Shown in pieces: positions 37,238 through 38,299 of a DNA stretch of 38,299 nt. The first letter of the stretch is position 1. Each line of letters begins with the position of its first letter. Under the pieces are notes generated by a model. The model saw only the letters and a program-made list of their open reading frames with translations, was not told the DNA's origin and made no database searches. The translations under genes were made by a program, and so were the position numbers. Origin of the DNA: an uncultured Collinsella sp. (GTDB lineage: Bacteria; Actinomycetota; Coriobacteriia; Coriobacteriales; Coriobacteriaceae). The DNA is taken from contig CABUDQ010000019.1 in the NCBI GenBank assembly GCA_902490365.1, positions 1 through 38,299 on the forward strand, written 5' to 3'.

Positions 37238-38299
37238 ATGAAATACGACTTTACTTCGCTTATCGACCGCCACGGCATGGACGCCATCGCCGTTGACTCC
37301 TGGGGCGAGATTCCCGGCATGGCTCCGAACGCACCCGACGAGGGCTTCGACCGCATCCCCATGTGGGTGGCGGACATGAACTTTGCCACGGTGCCCACGG
37401 TTCAGGAGCACATCATTCAGCGCGCCCAGCACCCCATGTTTGGCTATTTCGATCCGCGCCCCGAGTACTTCGACCGCATTATCGAATGGCAGAGCCGACG
37501 TAATGGCGTCGAGGGTCTGCTCCCGGAGCATATCGGCTACGAGAACGGCGTGCTGGGCGGCGTCGTGTCGACGCTGCGGGCGTATGTCCAGCCGGGCGAT
37601 GCGGTGCTGGTCCACAGCCCGACCTACATCGGCTTTACCAAGTCCATTGAAGCCGCGGGCTATCGCATTGTCCACAGCCCGCTTAAGCTCGACGACCAGG
37701 GCGTGTGGCGCATGGACTTTGAGGACATGGAACGCAAGCTCACCCAAAACCACCTCCATGCCGCGGTGTTCTGCTCGCCGCATAACCCCTGCGGCCGCGT
37801 ATGGGAGCGCGATGAGATTGAGCGCGCCATGGACATCTATCGCCAGCACGATTGCGTGGTGATCTCGGACGAGATCTGGTCCGACATTATCTTGCCTGGC
37901 CACAAGCATATCCCGACGCAGTCGGTGAGCGAGGATGTCCGCATGCGCACGGTCGCCCTCTATGCGCCCAGCAAGACGTTTAACCTGGCGGGCCTGGTCG
38001 GCAGCTACCACATCATCTATAACGAGACGCTGCGCGATCGCGTGTGCGCCGTGTCCAATAAGACCCACTACAACGAGATGAATGTCCTTTCGATGCACGC
38101 GCTTATCGGCGCCTACCAGCCGCAGGGCTACGAGTGGCTCGATGAGCTCAACGAGGTCATCGAGGGCAACATTGACTACTTCTGCGATTACGTGGACGAG
38201 CATTTTGAGGGTGTGTCCTATTCGCGCCCGCAGGGCACGTATATGGTGTTCCTGGACTGCACGGAGTGGTGCCGCGAGCATGGCCGCGATATTCAGTGG
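37238..38299 (+). CDS. MalY/PatB-type PLP-dependent C-S lyase (cut by window end)
   Basis: The first 354 codons of an aminotransferase-fold protein of the MalY/PatB cystathionine beta-lyase group. MKYDFTSLIDRHGMDAIAVD at the start, IPMWVADMNFATVP, SPTYIGF, FCSPHNPCGRVW, VISDEIWSDIILPG and the PLP lysine 246 in YAPSKTFNLAGL. The family cleaves cystathionine or cysteine conjugates. GGGAG precedes the ATG. About 30-40 residues are missing if the length is typical (about 390). It is transcribed with or just after trmO. Confidence 0.9.
   Translation, partial: MKYDFTSLIDRHGMDAIAVDSWGEIPGMAPNAPDEGFDRIPMWVADMNFATVPTVQEHIIQRAQHPMFGYFDPRPEYFDRIIEWQSRRNGVEGLLPEHIGYENGVLGGVVSTLRAYVQPGDAVLVHSPTYIGFTKSIEAAGYRIVHSPLKLDDQGVWRMDFEDMERKLTQNHLHAAVFCSPHNPCGRVWERDEIERAMDIYRQHDCVVISDEIWSDIILPGHKHIPTQSVSEDVRMRTVALYAPSKTFNLAGLVGSYHIIYNETLRDRVCAVSNKTHYNEMNVLSMHALIGAYQPQGYEWLDELNEVIEGNIDYFCDYVDEHFEGVSYSRPQGTYMVFLDCTEWCREHGRDIQW

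Noticed and set aside
37106..38281. 391-codon minus-strand frame
   Set aside because: Shadow of the MalY/PatB-type gene, which has all family motifs.

Overview
The window looks like a GC-rich gut actinobacterium of the class Coriobacteriia, most likely Collinsella or a close relative. The reasons are the base composition, the archaeal-like two-subunit type of GMP synthase, the LAxTG-type wall-anchored protein, a CD1871A-like CXXC peptide beside a polyferredoxin, and dispersed palindromes that I associate with Collinsella intergenic regions. The assignment is inference; there is no rRNA or other taxonomic marker, and I see no tRNA, CRISPR array, insertion sequence or prophage gene.

Layout. 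1-1407 (minus): three SAM-dependent methyltransferase genes in tandem, the last cut by the window edge, behind a promoter with a DtxR/IdeR-like box. 1483-2188: no gene, but an orphan plus-strand terminator. 2189-5870: a MerR regulator (minus) divergent from a redox set (two NAD(P)H/FMN reductases, a CMD-cupin fusion, a dienelactone-hydrolase-like enzyme). 5934-7223: an orphan AAA+ ATPase with DUF4143. 7323-11606 (minus): a divergent type IIA topoisomerase pair. 12058-12882: an XRE repressor and a membrane protein. 12973-18500 (minus): a 1455-residue wall-anchored surface protein behind a LuxR-type regulator. 18797-19777: the GMP synthase ATP-pyrophosphatase subunit without its amidotransferase domain.

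19875-25761: a two-component system (minus) divergent from a thiol-redox and polyferredoxin operon: a CXXC micropeptide, a 4Fe-4S membrane protein, a TlpA-like lipoprotein, a truncated rhodanese and a CoA-disulfide-reductase-like enzyme with its own rhodanese domain. 25983-29234: a MacB/FtsX-type exporter with ATPase and permease in one 1083-residue chain. 29279-31003 (minus): two membrane proteins. 31004-31537: a repeat cluster. 31538-32497: tRNA-dihydrouridine synthase. 32622-34233 (minus): a macrodomain hydrolase and a class M sirtuin, a reversible ADP-ribosylation pair. 34343-34955: an HxlR remnant and a ribbon-helix-helix module. 35123-36247 (minus): a glutaredoxin and an XRE/zinc-ribbon/TipAS-like regulator. 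36388-38299: TrmO-like tRNA methyltransferase and a MalY/PatB-type C-S lyase cut by the window end.

The most notable non-coding content is three repeat types. (a) A palindrome with TGTGACAAAGGG arms occurs five times plus one variant; one copy forms the last codons of a histidine kinase. (b) A hairpin with 19-bp arms occurs three times, each just after the stop codon of a minus-strand gene and followed by five Ts, with paired substitutions that preserve the stem: it looks like a dispersed terminator cassette. (c) A 186-bp element at 31142-31327 has perfect 33-bp terminal inverted repeats and a second nearly self-complementary inner stem.
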